Source: an uncultured Bacteroidales bacterium
GTDB lineage: Bacteria > Bacteroidota > Bacteroidia > Bacteroidales > Paludibacteraceae
Assembly: GCA_902780235.1 (NCBI GenBank)
Contig: CACZEL010000022.1
Span: 1-64,000, forward strand
Direction of reading: 5' to 3'
Length of the DNA: 64,000 nucleotides
The position numbers and the translations under genes were made by a program. Positions 55,262-63,682 of this stretch are shown here, piece by piece; the first letter of the stretch is position 1, and the number at the start of each line of letters is the position of its first letter. Under the pieces are notes generated by a model. The model saw nothing but the letters and a program-made list of their open reading frames with translations. It did not search any database and had not been told where the DNA came from.

Positions 55262-55978
55262 TTATTGCAGTTTTTCAAGTTTGAGCACATATACCTTTTT
55301 CCCCTCTACCCTAAACGTCACATTCCATCCCGCATAGTCCAATTTGTACTCCCTTTGCGGATCATCCTGATACCCCGGACGCGGGTCTTGTGCTAATAAA
55401 TACGTAAGCGCTTCCTTATCATCTCGTGGTAATCCTAGACTTTTCCCGTTCCATTCTATTTCTAATCGCGTATCCTTATGCTCCTCTGCAAAACCGTTCA
55501 GTGCCTCTTCATGGCTGTCCGAAAAACTCAAATACGGCTTGATATCGTATATCGGCGTGCCGTCCAGCACATCTGCACCGCTGACAATAAGTTCAAGAGA
55601 ACCGCTTTCGACTTTTGACTTTTGACTTTTGACTACTTTTACCAATCGCACGCTGGACAGGCCAAGCGGATTCGGACGAAACGGACTCCGCGTCGCAAAA
55701 ACACCCATCCGCTTATTCCCGCCCAACTTCGGCGGCCGTACCGTCGGCGACCAGTCTAACTTATCTCCCTCTCTTGTGGAGAGGGTTGGGGTGAGGTTTG
55801 CCCCCCATATCAACCACAAATGGCTATATCCCTCTATTCCTCGCAAAGCTTCTGCAACCCGATATTCGGGTTCAAAAACGATACGTGTCAAGATAGGACT
55901 TTCTTCCCTGCTCTGTCTCGGAATACCGAACTTATCCGTGTGCCCGTTTCTGGCATATGCAATCACTTTTAACTCCAT
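55262..55978 (-). CDS. trmO: tRNA (adenine-N6)-methyltransferase TrmO/TsaA
   Basis: This 238-residue protein of the TsaA/UPF0066 family methylates t6A37 of tRNA-Thr using S-adenosylmethionine. Family landmarks are ELKVIAYARNGHTDKFGIPR, EGYSHLWLIW, GVFATRSPFRPNPLGLSSVR (SAM site), VSGADVLDGTPIYDIKPYLS and a C-terminal DPRPGYQ. The ATG at 55978 is preferred to an upstream start at 56038 because the extra residues are not family-like and would cross the promoter. Two tracts of repeat DNA are tolerated in frame: a palindromic insertion at 55757-55800 (NLTPTLSTREGDKL) in the loop before the SAM block, and a heptamer array at 55610-55637 (KSQKSKVES). Confidence 0.88.
   Translation of the reverse strand: MELKVIAYARNGHTDKFGIPRQSREESPILTRIVFEPEYRVAEALRGIEGYSHLWLIWGANLTPTLSTREGDKLDWSPTVRPPKLGGNKRMGVFATRSPFRPNPLGLSSVRLVKVVKSQKSKVESGSLELIVSGADVLDGTPIYDIKPYLSFSDSHEEALNGFAEEHKDTRLEIEWNGKSLGLPRDDKEALTYLLAQDPRPGYQDDPQREYKLDYAGWNVTFRVEGKKVYVLKLEKLQ
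55610..55637. repeat. Heptanucleotide array inside trmO
   Basis: Three copies of gactttt and one of gactact encode the surface loop VVKSQKSKVES. Confidence 0.75.
55757..55800. repeat. Palindromic repeat inserted in frame in trmO
   Basis: The segment contains CCCTCTC-ttgt-gGAGAGGG followed by ttggggtgagg and is translated NLTPTLSTREGDKL. Very similar 'LTPTLS.REGE' strings are known to me from dispersed repeats in many unrelated bacteria. Confidence 0.6.
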
Positions 55979-55996
55979 TTTTACGCAAATTTGGCG

Positions 55997-56027
55997 CAAA
56001 ATTACAAAAAAATGCGCATTTATGCAA
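55997..56027 (-). promoter_or_regulatory. Promoter of trmO
   Basis: Minus strand: TTG (56025-56027), 20 bases, TAATTTTG (55997-56004), about 19 bases before the ATG at 55978. Confidence 0.75.
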
Positions 56028-56043
56028 AAAAAATGCAAAAAAA

Positions 56044-56075
56044 TTTGGTCATGTCAAAAAAAAGCAGTACTTTTG
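56044..56075 (+). promoter_or_regulatory. Promoter of tRNA-Phe
   Basis: Plus strand: TTTG (56044-56047), 20 bases, TACTTTTG (56068-56075), about 50 bases before the tRNA. It is divergent from the trmO promoter. Confidence 0.75.
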
Positions 56076-56127
56076 CACCCGCTTTTGCAAAATGGTACAT
56101 GGTAAATGACCAAATTGTAAATGGCTC

Positions 56128-56200
56128 GGTGCCATAGCTCAGTTGGTAGAGCAAAGGACTGAAAATCCTTGTGTCCCTAGTTCGATTCTCGGTGGCACCA
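56128..56200 (+). tRNA. tRNA-Phe (GAA)
   Basis: Acceptor GGTGCCA/TGGCACC, D-arm GCTCAGTTGGTAGAGC, anticodon arm AAGGA-CTGAAAA-TCCTT (anticodon GAA) and a T-arm containing AGTTCGATTCT are present. The 3' CCA is not encoded. Confidence 0.95.
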
Positions 56201-56201
56201 C

Positions 56202-56229
56202 AAAAAACGACCTCAACGGGTCGTTTTTT
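56202..56229. terminator. Bidirectional intrinsic terminator
   Basis: AAAAAACGACC and GGTCGTTTTTT pair around a short loop. It can stop tRNA-Phe transcription from the left and the TamB-like gene from the right. Confidence 0.85.
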
Positions 56230-56248
56230 GCGTTATATAGTTCGCTGT

Positions 56249-59200
56249 TTAGAACGGATAACCTATACCGAAATTGAGTCGCAGGGCATCGAGCACCGAA
56301 GGCATGTTATAATAACTGTGAATCGGTTGGTTATAATCCACATTGTAGTTCTTGTCATAGCGGTACGTTTGATAGGGTGCGTGGATACCATAACCCAGAT
56401 CGAGTCGGATAACCAGACCATCCAGATCGAGGCGCAGACCCAGCCCCGTGCCCAAGGCGATCTGTTTGGCGAACTCGGGATTATTGAATACGCCGTCATA
56501 CAGGGTCTCGGGGATACCCAGACGCTCGATATAATCCGCATACCCTGCCGCTTTGAACATATCCGCCGTCGAGAGCCAGTTCCACACATTGCCCGCATCC
56601 ACGAAAGCTGCGCCGAACAGTTTCCACACGATCGGGAAACGCAGTTCGAAATTGGCTTCCAGTTTCACATCGCCGGCATGGAAGAAACTCTGGTTGTATT
56701 TGGCCGAATAGAAATTACCCGGACCGTAGGCATAAGGCGACGAGGCACGCAGACTGTTCGGTCCGCCGCTATAGAACGCTTCCGACAGAGGGGTAAAGAG
56801 GGAGTTACCGACCGGTATGTTCGAGCCTGCATAGAGACGGGTGGCGATCGATACCTTGTCCGTCAGGTTGAACTTGTTTCTCAGTTCCGCCGATAACTTC
56901 ACGAACTGATTGAACGTGATCTTACCTAAGGGTTTGTCTATATCGCCCCATTTATAGCCGAAGGCGCAATAGAGCGCATTGATGAGGTTACCCGCCTCTT
57001 TCACGCCGAGATTCAGGCATGTGTTCACCGCCCGTTTGGCACGGTAGTCATCGTAGATGAAGTTATACCCGATCGAGGGCACGAACTCATCGCTCGCCAG
57101 CACTTTCATCAGTTGCGGGTACTCCGCGGCTTTGCTATACAACTCCTCCGCCTCGGCTTTGACCGTCACTACCGAGAGCGAGAAAGGCGTGAAGGCGTGC
57201 GTGATATACGGATTAAACGGCGAGCGGATGAAATAGGTGAACGAACCGCTCAACTTATGCACGCCGTATCCGCCGGCGATGTTCTCGTACTGATAGCCGA
57301 CCATATAGCGCGTGTCGCCTTCGGGGTTGTTGTCGCCTATCCAATGCAGGTAGGGGAAGATCAGGGACGCGTTCAGACCGAGTTTGTACGTATCCGTCTT
57401 CTTCGGATCACCCGGATGGCGGTCGCGCAAGGCCCAGTAATAGGCGCCGTTGCCCTTGATAGAGAAGGTCTCACCTTTGCCCAACAGGTTCTTCACGCTC
57501 GATTTGAGCGTCAGGTCGGGACCGATACTGTTGTTCGACCGATACGCCACACCGGCGTCTGCCGTCAGTCCGTAGGTACGCGTGATACTGTCACCTCGGA
57601 ACAGTTCGCGACGACGCCAGTCTTTCTCGGCACGCACGCCCAGACCCGACTTGAACAGTTCGCCTTCGAGGATATTATTGTAGTCCCGCTGCGAGAAGAG
57701 CCTCAGCATAACAGTACCGTCCTTGGTCAGTTTATAGTCGGCGGAGAAACTGGACAGCAAACCGGAACTCGTATTGATCTCTGGGTTGTCGGTCAGCGTC
57801 GAACCGATAGTCAGACGCAGTTTGTCTTTGAAGAACGACTTACTGATCGATATATTCATATCATTGGTCTCACCGGCCGCATGTTTAGTCTTGGCGCTAC
57901 TGATGTCGATATCCACCACCTTACCCATTTTCGAGTTGGCCATGGCGGCATTGATACGGCTGTTAATGATGGAGGACAAGGCATAGCCGCTTTGTTGTGC
58001 GGCATCGTTACTGGCTCCCATGTACATACCCGTTGCCAAGAGCGTGGCCGCCAATCCTTCGCGTGTATCTTCGTCCAACAGAGCCAACTCATGCGTGATC
58101 GCCTCGTCGTCTGGGGCCTCGAGGAAGAAACCGATACTGCCCAGACCGATCGAGTCCAGTGCGCCGGTAACCCGCACACCGGTGGTAAAATCGACCCGTC
58201 GCGTCTCTTCATCTTCGGCCTGCACGTCGGCTTTCACTTGCTGCGAAGCAGAGACATGCAGTTGGGTCTGTCCCAAGGGACCGTCAAAATCCACATGACT
58301 GCCCGAATCAATACGGAATGGCATGATCGGGTACGCTTTGGGTGAGTAACGGACCACGCCGTCATCCACATCCAACCGACCGCCTAAGTCCAACGCGCCG
58401 TCGGCCACGCCGTACCGGGCATGTACCGTACCGTGCGGTTTGACTTGCGCCAGGTTCTTCTTATCAATCGGATAGGTGATATCCGTTGTCGGCAGCACCG
58501 TCACATCCACATCGGCAATGATGCTGTCGAGCGAACCCGTCACCGTGCCTCGGATATCGGTTGCTAACTCGCCATATACGGGGAAAGGACCGCCTTGGGG
58601 CAACTTAGCCGGCGCAAAACTGTCCGCAGCAAGCGTGATATCGAGGCGCATTCTGTCCAGATCCAGACCGCCGGTCAAGGCTACAAACGTGCTGTCCGCC
58701 GCGTAGATCGGCAGACCGTTCAGGTCCACTTTGTTATGTTGCATCACGATCGGGGTCTCCCCCAGACCGATCTGCACCTCATAGGGTCTGTAGAGCGCTT
58801 TCACGCCCAAGGGGCGCACCTCCGCAGAGATATCTGTTTTAGATGGCAAACCGTCCACCGATGCCTGTGCCCTCATCGCGCCCTCGAGATCGATATCTTC
58901 GAGCGTTACGAAACTGTTCACCAGTTCGAGCGGGATATCATCCAACTGCACATCGGCGCGCAGGGCGTTGGGATAAAGGGTCGAGGGTGCTATCTGCAGG
59001 TCGATATCATGATTGCCCAAGTCCTTGTTTTCATAGACGATACTGTCCAGTTTCAGTTTTCCGTCGCCGTACAGGTCGCGTCCTTCCCGTCTCAGGTCCA
59101 ACTGAGCTGAAGCGTTCGTGCAGAGGTCATAAAAACTCATCGCCCCGTCGGTCAGACGCGTGTCCGCTTGCAGCTTCGCCTGCGTCTCTCCTTCCGTCAT

Positions 59201-60829
59201 GAGCAGCGACAAAGCCGTTTGGATCTGAGGCAGACGCATGTTGGTGAGTTGGAAGGTGAAAGGAGAAAGGTCAAAGGTCGTTTGATCGGAGTCCGAACGC
59301 AAGGCTACCGACAGTTCGTTGAAGTCCACGCCCGTGCTGTCGATGATGGCCTGTATCGGACTGCCTTTGCGCAAGGTAATGTCCGCACTCAGCGCCGGGA
59401 TCTGCCGGCGGATCGTATCGAGCATCGTCAGGTCCTCCAGCGTCGTCAAACGGCTTATCACCGTCGAGTCCGTCACGGTCTGCACAAGCGGTAAGATCTG
59501 ATCAATCAAGGTAAACAGCGGCATCGGCGACTCCACCGAAGCCTCCAGACCCGGCATCGTCAGATCGAGCGAGGTCTCGTCGTCTGTCGATCCTTCGAAC
59601 GTGGTATGCGACAGGTTGAAATCATTGTACTGCGCTTCGTCTAAGTGCAGTTTAACATGCGAGCGTAGCGGCTTTTTCGGATCGATGCCCCTACCCTTGG
59701 CTTCGAGGTCACCCGCCAAGACCACACGGGTCGAGTCGCCTAAGAAAGGCGTCAGATTGACCCGCTCGATATGCACTTGTGCGTCATAGGCCTCGTGCTC
59801 GATATCGTAGGAAGCACGCAGACGTGCCTTGCTGCCTTGATAGGTTGCGTCGCCCTCCACATTCACGCAAAGGGTCTCGATATCCATATTGGTCGACCGA
59901 AGGTCGGCAGTCGCACCGATCTCGTCCGAACGGGCATGCAGCCCGTTGCTTGTGATGAGGTTCTTATTCAGATCGACGCAGGCATTGCCGTGGATCGTGT
60001 CGAAAGGCAGATGTAGAGAACCCAGATCAAAAGTAAAATCGCCCACCTCCAGTCGTTTGGCGTCGTACAGGTTTCCGCCTACATCCGCCAACACGTCCGT
60101 TGACAGATAGTTCGTACGGATATCCATGCCTAAGGGGGTCAGACGAAAATGCACATTCCGCATGATGCCGTCCGTCACGTCGTACGCCATCCGCAGAGGC
60201 GTCGTGTCTTGCGCCGTCATATCCGGAGTCGTCTCCCGCAGGTCGATGCCCACGAACGTGTCATCGAGGCGCAAGCCGTTGAGCGGGTACTTGCCTTCGG
60301 CAATCACCACCTCCGGACTCGTCAAGGCCAAGCGTTTGGTGACCACATCCACGCCCACCGCCTCGATCAGGCTGTCGGAGTGAAAGGTGGTCGTTTCCAA
60401 TTGCATTTGGTCAATCACAATGGGCATATTTAAGATTTTCTGAATACTGAAAACCGAGTCCTGACCACTTGTTTTCGCTATCGCTTTCAGTCGCAGAGAG
60501 CGCGTATAGACCAGGGTGTCCTTTCCGCGATGACCGATAAAAAGGCTGTCGATCGCGATCTCTAAGGGCAGGTCCGCTTCACCTTTATAAGCGCTGTAGA
60601 GCACTTTGGGCGAATGATGGAAGGGGGACAGATAGAGCGAGTCGAGGTCTATATCATAGTCGGTTTTCTCATTGGCGATCGCGACCCCTTTGTCCAGCAC
60701 CGCCTTACGGGCAGATGGCGTCACGACCACTACGGTTGCCGCTATCAACAGCAGCAACACCAGACCCGTCACCGTGCCTAATAAAGCAACCGGGATCTTC
60801 CACCAAAGGCCTCTCCTTTCAACTTTCAC
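56249..60829 (-). CDS. TamB-like translocation/assembly protein fused to an Omp85 (TamL/BamA-type) barrel
   Basis: This is a 1526-residue protein. A single N-terminal membrane helix (about 10-36) anchors it in the inner membrane. A very long beta-rich region (about 37-1063) is TamB-like, ending in the family's DUF490 features: GPLGQTQLHVSASQ, TREGLAATLLATGMYMG, FFKDKLRLTIGSTLTDNPEI and FSADYKLTKDGTVMLRLFSQ. From about 1064 the sequence becomes an Omp85 barrel: LTLKSSVKNLLGKGETFSIK, GGPNSLRASSPYAYGPG (1355 onward), GDVKLEANFELRFPIVWKLF, GAAFVDAGNVWNW and QIALGTGLGLRLDLDGLVIR, ending in Phe. TamB and TamL are normally separate proteins. POTRA domains are not seen. One chain would thus bridge both membranes and help insert outer-membrane proteins or carry lipids. 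It is 10 bases after the 60840 gene's stop and is the last gene of that transcript. Confidence 0.82.
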   Translation of the reverse strand: MKVERRGLWWKIPVALLGTVTGLVLLLLIAATVVVVTPSARKAVLDKGVAIANEKTDYDIDLDSLYLSPFHHSPKVLYSAYKGEADLPLEIAIDSLFIGHRGKDTLVYTRSLRLKAIAKTSGQDSVFSIQKILNMPIVIDQMQLETTTFHSDSLIEAVGVDVVTKRLALTSPEVVIAEGKYPLNGLRLDDTFVGIDLRETTPDMTAQDTTPLRMAYDVTDGIMRNVHFRLTPLGMDIRTNYLSTDVLADVGGNLYDAKRLEVGDFTFDLGSLHLPFDTIHGNACVDLNKNLITSNGLHARSDEIGATADLRSTNMDIETLCVNVEGDATYQGSKARLRASYDIEHEAYDAQVHIERVNLTPFLGDSTRVVLAGDLEAKGRGIDPKKPLRSHVKLHLDEAQYNDFNLSHTTFEGSTDDETSLDLTMPGLEASVESPMPLFTLIDQILPLVQTVTDSTVISRLTTLEDLTMLDTIRRQIPALSADITLRKGSPIQAIIDSTGVDFNELSVALRSDSDQTTFDLSPFTFQLTNMRLPQIQTALSLLMTEGETQAKLQADTRLTDGAMSFYDLCTNASAQLDLRREGRDLYGDGKLKLDSIVYENKDLGNHDIDLQIAPSTLYPNALRADVQLDDIPLELVNSFVTLEDIDLEGAMRAQASVDGLPSKTDISAEVRPLGVKALYRPYEVQIGLGETPIVMQHNKVDLNGLPIYAADSTFVALTGGLDLDRMRLDITLAADSFAPAKLPQGGPFPVYGELATDIRGTVTGSLDSIIADVDVTVLPTTDITYPIDKKNLAQVKPHGTVHARYGVADGALDLGGRLDVDDGVVRYSPKAYPIMPFRIDSGSHVDFDGPLGQTQLHVSASQQVKADVQAEDEETRRVDFTTGVRVTGALDSIGLGSIGFFLEAPDDEAITHELALLDEDTREGLAATLLATGMYMGASNDAAQQSGYALSSIINSRINAAMANSKMGKVVDIDISSAKTKHAAGETNDMNISISKSFFKDKLRLTIGSTLTDNPEINTSSGLLSSFSADYKLTKDGTVMLRLFSQRDYNNILEGELFKSGLGVRAEKDWRRRELFRGDSITRTYGLTADAGVAYRSNNSIGPDLTLKSSVKNLLGKGETFSIKGNGAYYWALRDRHPGDPKKTDTYKLGLNASLIFPYLHWIGDNNPEGDTRYMVGYQYENIAGGYGVHKLSGSFTYFIRSPFNPYITHAFTPFSLSVVTVKAEAEELYSKAAEYPQLMKVLASDEFVPSIGYNFIYDDYRAKRAVNTCLNLGVKEAGNLINALYCAFGYKWGDIDKPLGKITFNQFVKLSAELRNKFNLTDKVSIATRLYAGSNIPVGNSLFTPLSEAFYSGGPNSLRASSPYAYGPGNFYSAKYNQSFFHAGDVKLEANFELRFPIVWKLFGAAFVDAGNVWNWLSTADMFKAAGYADYIERLGIPETLYDGVFNNPEFAKQIALGTGLGLRLDLDGLVIRLDLGYGIHAPYQTYRYDKNYNVDYNQPIHSYYNMPSVLDALRLNFGIGYPF
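59250..59277. repeat. Heptanucleotide array inside the TamB-like gene
   Basis: Four heptamers tggaagg, tgaaagg, agaaagg, tcaaagg encode part of a beta strand (SPFTFQL). Confidence 0.65.
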
Positions 60830-60843
60830 CTTTCAACTTTCAG
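60816..60843. repeat. Heptanucleotide array across a gene junction
   Basis: Four heptamers ctttca(a/c/g) cover the start codons of the TamB-like gene and the last codons of the gene before it. Confidence 0.7.
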
Positions 60844-61697
60844 AAGCTTCTCTGAACACCAAACTTCAATCCGTACAAACCGGGCGTGAAATGACTGGAC
60901 AGGAGGTTCGACAATTTACCCGAGAAAACGATGATATCGTTCGAATATTCCTTGTGTCGCAATCCGGTCTCGGGGTCCTGATAGAAACGTGTCGAGCCGC
61001 TGTAACCGAAACTCATGATCGAGAAGAAAACCTGGAATGTTTTCTTTTTGCTGAACTGGTAGGTGATCACCGGCGACACCTGTGCGCCGTAGGTCACGTT
61101 ATGCCGCAGTCCCTCGTAATCGGTACCGGTCACCTTACCGTCCATCACGCGCGGAAACTCCATGCCGGCGAACACACGTGCCTCCAACCATATCCCCACT
61201 TTGCCGTCAAAAAGGGTCTTCATCCGGTAGCGCATATACGGCGACACCTCCCATGATCCGTGCATCACACGCAGGTCCTCGGTGTATTTGGCCCCGTCCA
61301 GAGCGACATAGGAATAGGTCGTATAAGTGTCCTGATACGAACCGCCGAAACGCATACCCAGGTAATAGCGCTCTTTGAGACGCCAACCGATCTCAGGCGT
61401 TAGGGCAATCGACCAGCCGTTCTCTTTCTTGTCCGACCGAGAGTCGTGATGGAAATAGATATCGAAATTATACCCGTAGTACAGTTTCTGTTTCCACAAG
61501 GGTATCTCTTCCTCTTGAGTTGCCACACTGTCCTCCACCGTCTCTATTGTCCGTGTCTCACCTGCTACTTTCGCTACCGAAGCCAGACCGTCCACGATAT
61601 GATCGTCCTCAGCCCGGCAAGTTGAAAATTGAAAATTGAAAATTGACAGGAAGAAAAGAACGAGAATCCCTTTCACCTTTAACCTTTCACCTTTCAC
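60840..61697 (-). CDS. Outer-membrane beta-barrel protein of unknown function
   Basis: This 285-residue protein has a signal peptide (about 1-28, FLSIFNFQFSTCRA), part of which is encoded by a gaaaatt heptamer array. The mature part alternates aromatic and polar residues as in a beta-barrel (KLYYGYNFDIYFHHD, GWRLKERYYLGMRFGGSY, TFQVFFSIMSFGYSG) and ends in Phe (LKFGVQRSF), the outer-membrane insertion signal. It has about ten predicted strands, similar in size to small OMP_b-brl porin-like proteins. It overlaps the antiporter gene by 4 bases and is followed by the TamB-Omp85 gene, which may help assemble it. Confidence 0.75.
   Translation of the reverse strand: MKGERLKVKGILVLFFLSIFNFQFSTCRAEDDHIVDGLASVAKVAGETRTIETVEDSVATQEEEIPLWKQKLYYGYNFDIYFHHDSRSDKKENGWSIALTPEIGWRLKERYYLGMRFGGSYQDTYTTYSYVALDGAKYTEDLRVMHGSWEVSPYMRYRMKTLFDGKVGIWLEARVFAGMEFPRVMDGKVTGTDYEGLRHNVTYGAQVSPVITYQFSKKKTFQVFFSIMSFGYSGSTRFYQDPETGLRHKEYSNDIIVFSGKLSNLLSSHFTPGLYGLKFGVQRSF
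61624..61644. repeat. Heptanucleotide array in a signal-peptide coding region
   Basis: Three perfect copies of gaaaatt encode the core of the signal peptide (SIFNFQF) of the 60840-61697 protein. Confidence 0.75.
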
Positions 61698-61704
61698 TTT
61701 TCAC
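61670..61704. repeat. Heptanucleotide array at an overlapping start/stop
   Basis: Five heptamers ctttcac, ctttaac, ctttcac, ctttcac, ttttcac contain the ATG of the outer-membrane protein gene and the stop of the antiporter gene. Confidence 0.75.
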
Positions 61705-63061
61705 CTCCCTCTTCGTGCTTATCATTCTCACTCATGTTCGTCAGGAACAGGTCCACCACGCGTTTGGTAACCACGGTCTTGCGAACGGCGTGACGTACCT
61801 TGTCGGAATGCGCCATGAACTTCTCTTCCGAACCCTCCGAAACGGCGTTCTCCGCTTGCTCCACCTCTTGCTCACGCGCATCGATCTTGGTCTTCAGACG
61901 CGAGGAAGCATGCTTGTAGAGGAAATTATAGCAGGGAACGGTCGTCTTCATGATATACGGAGTGAGGAAGGTTGTCAGCACAGAGGCTGCTACAATGATC
62001 GGATAGATAGCAGGATCGGTCACGCCGAGTTTGCTTCCGAGCGCGGCAATGATAAATGAGAACTCACCAATCTGCACGAACGAGAAACCCGTGCTCATCG
62101 CGTCTTTCATCGTCTCGCCGCCCCACCAGCAACCGAGCGTACCGAACACGATCATACCGACGATGATCACGATCGACACGAACAGGATCGACGGCCAATA
62201 TTCGAGTAGAGATGTGGGGTTGATCATCATACCGACGGAGACGAAGAAGATCGCCGCGAACACATTCTTCAGCGGCGCCATCAGTTTCTCGATCCGGTGC
62301 GCCTCCAGGGTCTCGGCTAACACCATACCCATTACGAATGCACCGAGTGCGCTACTGAAACCGGCTTCCTCTGCTGTCAGGACCATCCCTAAGCACAGAC
62401 CCAAGGAAAGAATGATCAGCGTCTCATCGTTCAGGTACGGACGAACCTTACGAATCAAGGTCGGTATCACCAATATACCTACCACGAACCAAACGACCAA
62501 AGTCACGGCCAATACGCCCACTTTCTTGAGCAGCTCCACGCCCTCGAAACTATTCTTCACCGCGATACTGGACAGCAATACCAACAGCACGACGGCGACG
62601 ATATCCTCGAGAATCAGGATACTCGTTGCGCCCTTCACGAACCGAGCCTTACTCAGCCCCGCCTCATCGATCGCTTTCATCACGATTGTAGTACTGCTCA
62701 TACAGAGCATCGCTGCGAGGAAGAGCGAGTTCATGTTGTCCAACTCGGCAAAAATACCGACGCCGTACCCCAACAGCAGCATACCGCCGATGATAGTGGC
62801 GGCACCGATAAGCGCCGTCTTGCCGCTCTCAAACAGGTTCTTCAAACGGAACTCCAGTCCGATACAGAACAGCACGAAAAGCACACCGATATTGCCCCAC
62901 GCTTCCACGTTCTCGTGGTTAACGATGTTCTCGCCGAACAAGTTCGGGCCGACCAAGATACCGGCTACGATGTATCCCAATACAACCGGTTGCTTCAGCA
63001 ACTTAAACAGCAGACTCACAATGCCTGCCGTGATCATCAAGATATATAAATCGTGTACCAT
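61694..63061 (-). CDS. CPA2-family cation:proton antiporter (KefB-like)
   Basis: The ATG at 63061 (MVHDLYILMITAG) gives 455 residues; an upstream start at 63085 is possible. There are about 12-13 hydrophobic segments, with family blocks KQPVVLGYIVAGILVGPNLF, GVLFVLFCIGLEFRL, SSTTIVMKAIDEAGL, LILEDIVAVVLLVLLSS, LGAFVMGMVLAETLEAHRI and GFSFVQIGEFSFIIAALGS. It exchanges Na+ or K+ for H+ across the inner membrane. No C-terminal TrkA-N domain is present; instead a charged tail of about 60 residues follows. It is the first gene of the antiporter-OMP-TamB series. Confidence 0.9.
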   Translation of the reverse strand: MVHDLYILMITAGIVSLLFKLLKQPVVLGYIVAGILVGPNLFGENIVNHENVEAWGNIGVLFVLFCIGLEFRLKNLFESGKTALIGAATIIGGMLLLGYGVGIFAELDNMNSLFLAAMLCMSSTTIVMKAIDEAGLSKARFVKGATSILILEDIVAVVLLVLLSSIAVKNSFEGVELLKKVGVLAVTLVVWFVVGILVIPTLIRKVRPYLNDETLIILSLGLCLGMVLTAEEAGFSSALGAFVMGMVLAETLEAHRIEKLMAPLKNVFAAIFFVSVGMMINPTSLLEYWPSILFVSIVIIVGMIVFGTLGCWWGGETMKDAMSTGFSFVQIGEFSFIIAALGSKLGVTDPAIYPIIVAASVLTTFLTPYIMKTTVPCYNFLYKHASSRLKTKIDAREQEVEQAENAVSEGSEEKFMAHSDKVRHAVRKTVVTKRVVDLFLTNMSENDKHEEGGEK

Positions 63062-63112
63062 AATTGCAATTCGGCGGGAAACCAATCCCGCCGAACTAAA
63101 TAAAAAATTCTT

Positions 63113-63499
63113 TTAACGACTTACAACAAACTTGATCTCGTCGTTCTTGCCACGCTGCAACTCAATCACTTTCGATTTCCACTCGTACGTTCCGGCATCA
63201 TACACCATGAACTCGTACTGCATCTTAGCTACAGAAAGATTGATGTTGATCTTTGCGATACCGCCGGTACCGGTCTTAACGTACTCCCAGCAGTCCTGGG
63301 TCTCAGTAACCAACTCCTCCGGAGACGGAAGGATGTCCGAGATAATGATCGATGCCAAGTCAGCATAGAATACCGGGCAACCCATAACCGGCTCGCCCTG
63401 TGCGTTCTCTACGTACACGTTTACTTCCGACGTCTTGGTCTTGCAACCCGTCAAAACGATTGCCATTACAGCAACCAATGCGATAAGAATTTTTTTCAT
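63113..63499 (-). CDS. Lipoprotein of unknown function
   Basis: This 128-residue protein has a lipobox (IVLTGC, Cys19). The mature part (VNVYVENAQGEPVMGCPVFY, then GIAKININLSVAKMQYEFMV and VIELQRGKNDEIKFVV) reads as a small beta-sandwich of the carboxypeptidase-regulatory or Ig-like kind. It has its own promoter at 63540-63570 and is separated from the antiporter gene by 51 bases. I recognise no specific family. Confidence 0.75.
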   Translation of the reverse strand: MKKILIALVAVMAIVLTGCKTKTSEVNVYVENAQGEPVMGCPVFYADLASIIISDILPSPEELVTETQDCWEYVKTGTGGIAKININLSVAKMQYEFMVYDAGTYEWKSKVIELQRGKNDEIKFVVSR

Positions 63500-63539
63500 A
63501 AGATTATAAAATTTTGTTTGTTATTACATAAAACGTCTG

Positions 63540-63570
63540 CAAAATTACACATTTTTTTTGATACTTGCAA
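63540..63570 (-). promoter_or_regulatory. Promoter of the lipoprotein gene
   Basis: Minus strand: TTG (63568-63570), 20 bases, TAATTTTG (63540-63547), about 40 bases before the ATG at 63499. Confidence 0.75.
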
Positions 63571-63628
63571 ATTTTGACGCATAAAATCTACAAAATAATC
63601 ATTTTTTTACGCAGAGTACAGACCTAAC

Positions 63629-63659
63629 TTGCGCATGTAAGAAAATATTTGTACCTTTG
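63629..63659 (+). promoter_or_regulatory. Promoter of the GH88/105-like gene
   Basis: Plus strand: TTG (63629-63631), 20 bases, TACCTTTG (63652-63659), 23 bases before the ATG at 63683. It is divergent from the lipoprotein promoter. Confidence 0.75.
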
Positions 63660-63682
63660 CAACCGTTTAGAACCATATGATC

